DNA of 26,827 bases from positions 9,574-36,400 of the forward strand of contig DJXE01000105.1 in the NCBI GenBank assembly GCA_002449595.1, in the 5' to 3' direction. Numbering within the stretch: position 1 is the stretch's first letter; the number at the start of each line of letters is the position of its first letter. Source of the stretch: Lachnospiraceae bacterium UBA7012. Lineage in GTDB: Bacteria > Bacillota > Clostridia > Lachnospirales > Lachnospiraceae. A program made the position numbers and the translations under genes. Shown piece by piece: positions 24,143 to 26,827 of the stretch. Below the pieces are notes generated by a model. It did not search any database and was not told the DNA's origin. It saw only the letters and a program-made list of their open reading frames with translations.

Positions 24143-25380
24143 GATTTAAAGAATTCCAAGCAGTTGTTAATATACGCCTCTTCTGAGAAATCCGCCGCGC
24201 GAATCTTCCCCTTTGCTGAGAGATCTGTGGCGAGCGCCGGATCCTTCAAGATCTTGAGGATCTCGTCCGCGAGCCTGACGTCTTCTTCCGGAATGCTGCC
24301 GGCGTCCAGATCCTTGTGGTCTGAGAACACGGGCAGAAGCACTCCCGCATCTCCATCCTTCGTGTGGATGATCTCCGCCGGACCTGTCATGCAGTCCGAG
24401 GCGATCGCAGGAACGCCGAGCGCCATGGCTTCCACGAGCGCGTTCGGAAAGCCTTCCATGCTCGACGTCAGCGCATAGGCGGACGCTTTCTTCAGCAGCG
24501 GAAACGGCTTTTTCATCACTCCGGTGAAAAACACATGCTCTCCGATCCCGAGTTCCTGCGCGAGTTTCCTGTATTCGTCGAAGGTTCCGTCTCCCATGAT
24601 GATGAGGCCCGGAGTACGCTCGGCCGCAACGCCTTCGCCGGAATCCTTGCCCGGGACACGCTCAACTGCGTCTTTGCCGGAATCCTCACCCGTCAGTGCA
24701 CCGCTCACGATCGAGAATGCCTTGATCAGATGCCAGAATCCTTTTACGTCGTCCTCTCTGCCCATGCTCATGACGAGCTGTCCGTGCTTCGAGAGAAATT
24801 GTGTAAGGCCTTCCTTCTCATCCCACGGCGGAGTTTCGCCGGAACCGGCCGCATCCTCCGGGATCCGCACCGGATTGTACAGGGTAAACGTCCTGTCACA
24901 TCCGTAATCTTCCCGGATCTGTTTCTCCATCTCGCGGCTGCAGCAGGCGATGAGATCCGCCTTTCTGCAGAACATACGGATCTTCTCCGGGTTGTCGAAA
25001 TCCTGGTAGCTGCGCAGCCCACAGATCACCTTGTCATTCGCCCGGGCGTTGCAGTTCACGAGGTTGGCTGTCTGTCCGAAGCTGTAAGTGACGTCCGTGC
25101 CGAGGCGCTTCTTCAGCGCTTTCAGCGCGCGGATCCGCCGAAGCAGATTGACCGCCTTTCCAATTTTCCCCTGCTTCACGGGCAGGTTCAGGTTCACGAT
25201 GGAAAGGCCCGTGACGTCATAAGCGATGTCCGCATCGTCGAAGATCGCCGTCGTGACGTCAAAGTATGGCGACAGCAGCCGCGCCGTCGCGACGCAGATC
25301 CGCTCGAACCCTCCCTGATGCAGCATCGGGGAGACGAGGAGGAGCTTCTTCTTATTCTGTTTTGTACCCAGCTCCGCCAT
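24139..25380 (-). CDS. GT4 family glycosyltransferase with a tandemly duplicated insert
   Basis: This GT-B glycosyltransferase (413 aa from the chosen start) has LLLVSPMLHQGGFERICVAT (13-32), YSFGQTANLVNC (99-110), LVMSMGREDDVKGFW (202-216) and Glu309-x7-Glu317 in SMEGFPNALVEAMALG (307-322), with SDCMTGPAEII (328-338). Residues about 226-257 are an insert holding an imperfect protein repeat (DSGKDAVERVPG then DSGEGVAAERTPG) between a donor-domain helix and the LIIMGDG strand. I use the ATG at 25380, which has GGAGG four bases upstream. The ATG at 25452 overlaps the upstream stop (ATGA) and would add 24 residues of unconserved look but has no ribosome site. The sugar is unknown. Confidence 0.86.
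   Translation of the reverse strand: MAELGTKQNKKKLLLVSPMLHQGGFERICVATARLLSPYFDVTTAIFDDADIAYDVTGLSIVNLNLPVKQGKIGKAVNLLRRIRALKALKKRLGTDVTYSFGQTANLVNCNARANDKVICGLRSYQDFDNPEKIRMFCRKADLIACCSREMEKQIREDYGCDRTFTLYNPVRIPEDAAGSGETPPWDEKEGLTQFLSKHGQLVMSMGREDDVKGFWHLIKAFSIVSGALTGEDSGKDAVERVPGKDSGEGVAAERTPGLIIMGDGTFDEYRKLAQELGIGEHVFFTGVMKKPFPLLKKASAYALTSSMEGFPNALVEAMALGVPAIASDCMTGPAEIIHTKDGDAGVLLPVFSDHKDLDAGSIPEEDVRLADEILKILKDPALATDLSAKGKIRAADFSEEAYINNCLEFFKS
24608..24688 (-). repeat. Imperfect 42/39-base tandem duplication inside a GT4 coding region
   Basis: Two adjacent units begin with CCCGG at 24608 and 24650 and end with GCCGGAATCCT. Between these the units share ACGCTC and similar spacing, and the second is shorter by one codon. 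Together they make most of the low-complexity insert of the GT4 protein, showing directly that at least one such insert grew by in-frame tandem duplication. Confidence 0.6.
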
Positions 25381-25384
25381 TAAG

Positions 25385-25389
25385 CCTCC
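25385..25389 (-). promoter_or_regulatory. Ribosome binding site GGAGG favouring the start at 25380
   Basis: GGAGG lies four bases before the ATG at 25380. The spacing is short but the match is strong, while the overlapping ATG at 25452 has none. Confidence 0.5.
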
Positions 25390-25448
25390 GTCCGCATCGC
25401 AGCCCTTCGCCGCACTGATGTATGCACGAGAGCCGGTGCCTGAATCCA

Positions 25449-26810
25449 TCATTTGATATCGAGGTAAAACTGCCGCATCTGCGCAGCCTGTGTGTGAATG
25501 TCGTAGCCCGCCGCGCCGAGCAGTTCTATGTACTCCCCGGAGCGCAAAGCCCTGTCATCATTCGATGCTGCATTCCCGGCAGCACTTCTCTCCCTGATTC
25601 CGCAGATCTCGTCCGCCCAGGCGCTCTCATCGCCGCTGCCGACCGGCAGCTGTTTTGTGTCCGGCGTGAGACAGACTTCCTTCGTCACCCGGTCCGAGAC
25701 GAGGCACGGCAGGCCCGACGCCTGCGCCTCAACGACCGTTCCCGGAAGCCCTTCATACAGCGACGGCAGGCAGAAAAGGTCCATCGCCTGGTACATCCCG
25801 GCTGTCCTCTCCCGGCTGCACTGTCCCGCGAAGAAAGCCTTGTCTGCAAGGCCTGCCTCCGAGAGCTGCCGCTTCACGTCTTCTTCCAGCTTTCCGCTGC
25901 CCACGAGCAGCAGCGCGAAATTCGTGCCTGTACCTGCAGAGTTTCCGGTTCCATGCGCAGCGCCAGTTTCGCCTGCGGAACCGGTGCTCTTTGCCGCATT
26001 CTGTGCGGAATCAGATTCCCTTGTACCGCCACAAAGTGCTTTCAGCACCCCCGCGAGAAACGCGTGATTCTTCATCGGGTCAAACCGCCCGACGTGCCCG
26101 ATCACAAAGGCATCTTCCGGGATGCCAAGCTCCGCGCGGATCTGCTTCCTGTCCTCCGCCGAAAACCGGAACGCCTCCGTATCGATCGCATTCGGCACGA
26201 CCCGGATCCGCCCGTCCCGCTCCGCTTTCTTTCCATAGACCGCGACGCCCGCGTCCATCGCGCAGGTCAGGAGGATGTCCGCCTTCTTCGGAAGGTCCCT
26301 TCGCATCCACTTCGTCGCGAGTCCCTTGAGGCCGGCGGACACGCCGCCGCTTCTCACATGCGCGATCGTGTGGGGAATTCCGCTTTTCTTCGCGATCGGA
26401 AGATAGATCGCGGCGAGGCTCGTCATGTGTCCCTCGACCGCCACCCAGCCGCCGTGCTCCGCGAAGAACTGCTCCACCGCCTTGCGATAGAGTCCGGCCG
26501 TCTTCAGCCGGTACCTTGGCAATGCGTAGATCCGCCCGCCGAGCGAGCGCACCTCTTCGTCGTAGTAGTCCGGCTTCCGCGCCGCCATCAGTGCCTCAGA
26601 CGTAGGGACCGCTGCGCCGTTTTCACCATCCGGCCGCGCATCCGTATGAACAAGAAAATCAAACTGCACCTGTTCCCGGTCGATCGTCCGGTACAGGTCC
26701 ATGATCCTGCTCTCCGCGCCGCCCATGTTCAGGACGCCGAGCACATGGAGTATCCGTATGGGGCGCTTTTCCGTCACGCCGCTGTTTTTTCTTTCTGTGA
26801 TCTCACTCAC
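25449..26810 (-). CDS. GT4 family glycosyltransferase, 5' end uncertain at the window edge
   Basis: This GT-B glycosyltransferase has 453 aa from the GTG at 26810. IRILHVLGVLNMGGAESRIM is at 18-37, VEGHMTSLAAIYLP at 125-138, VIGHVGRFDPMKNH at 236-249 and Glu353-x7-Glu361 in LYEGLPGTVVEAQASGLP (351-368). The layout is EpsF-like. Low-complexity inserts lie at about 56-78, 261-297 (Thr/Gly/Ser/Ala-rich) and 407-423. The GTG start has only a weak GAAGAG upstream, and the frame stays open to the window end, so the true start could be further upstream. Its stop overlaps a possible ATG of the next gene by four bases. It is transcriptionally the first gene seen in the window. Confidence 0.83.
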   Translation of the reverse strand: MSEITERKNSGVTEKRPIRILHVLGVLNMGGAESRIMDLYRTIDREQVQFDFLVHTDARPDGENGAAVPTSEALMAARKPDYYDEEVRSLGGRIYALPRYRLKTAGLYRKAVEQFFAEHGGWVAVEGHMTSLAAIYLPIAKKSGIPHTIAHVRSGGVSAGLKGLATKWMRRDLPKKADILLTCAMDAGVAVYGKKAERDGRIRVVPNAIDTEAFRFSAEDRKQIRAELGIPEDAFVIGHVGRFDPMKNHAFLAGVLKALCGGTRESDSAQNAAKSTGSAGETGAAHGTGNSAGTGTNFALLLVGSGKLEEDVKRQLSEAGLADKAFFAGQCSRERTAGMYQAMDLFCLPSLYEGLPGTVVEAQASGLPCLVSDRVTKEVCLTPDTKQLPVGSGDESAWADEICGIRERSAAGNAASNDDRALRSGEYIELLGAAGYDIHTQAAQMRQFYLDIK

Positions 26811-26827
26811 GATCTGCTCTTCTGTTC

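Noticed and set aside
1..26827. Insertion sequences, tRNA or rRNA genes, CRISPR arrays
   Set aside because: I saw no transposase domains, regularly spaced repeats, or cloverleaf-like sequences anywhere in the window.

Overview
This window is the interior of a large surface-polysaccharide (capsule or exopolysaccharide) biosynthesis locus of the Wzx/Wzy type. I recognise 21 genes, packed so tightly that no gap reaches 130 bases. The DNA is GC-rich (about 60 % by eye). Strong GGAGG-type ribosome sites, TTG and GTG starts, and the protein families present suggest a GC-rich Bacillota of the Clostridia, perhaps Lachnospiraceae-like. That placement is inference: there is no rRNA or housekeeping marker here.

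Layout. Nineteen genes lie on the minus strand and read from the right edge to the left edge. In transcription order they are: three GT4 glycosyltransferases (26810-22895), the first possibly running off the window; a NodB-like deacetylase-type protein; an AsnB-type amidotransferase; another GT4; an SGNH-type membrane-anchored protein; a second AsnB-type amidotransferase; a GT2; a GT11 fucosyltransferase; the putative polymerase Wzy; the initiating polyprenyl-phosphate sugar-1-phosphate transferase; a GT4; a GT2; a polysaccharide pyruvyltransferase-family protein; and a GT2. After the inverted heptose module come the flippase Wzx, a GH88/GH105-like hydrolase and a second GT11 fucosyltransferase. 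Five consecutive genes (14733-9041) are joined by four 4-base stop/start overlaps, so initiation, polymerisation and early glycosyl transfer appear translationally coupled.

The heptose module. On the plus strand, between wzx and a GT2, two genes (4139-6435) with their own promoter-like sequence and intrinsic terminator encode HddA and a natural fusion of an HddC-type nucleotidyltransferase with a GmhB-type phosphatase. Together they cover three of the four steps to GDP-D-glycero-alpha-D-manno-heptose. The isomerase GmhA is not in the window.

How the genes work together (inference). A sugar-1-phosphate is placed on undecaprenyl phosphate. About ten glycosyltransferases, including two fucosyltransferases, extend the repeat unit. 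A heptose may be one of the sugars. Amidation (AsnB types), pyruvylation and possibly de-N-acetylation or acyl modification decorate it. Wzx flips the unit and Wzy polymerises it. There are no Wzd/Wze-type chain-length regulators and no GDP-fucose or nucleotide-uronate synthesis genes here, so the locus probably continues outside or depends on genes elsewhere.

The most unusual features are: Ala/Gly/Ser/Asp/Thr-rich low-complexity inserts in the loops of at least seven enzymes, one carrying a visible tandem DNA duplication; a 96-base intergenic stretch folding into three hairpins with competing pairings; and a duplicated 27-base hairpin in the leader of the SGNH gene.
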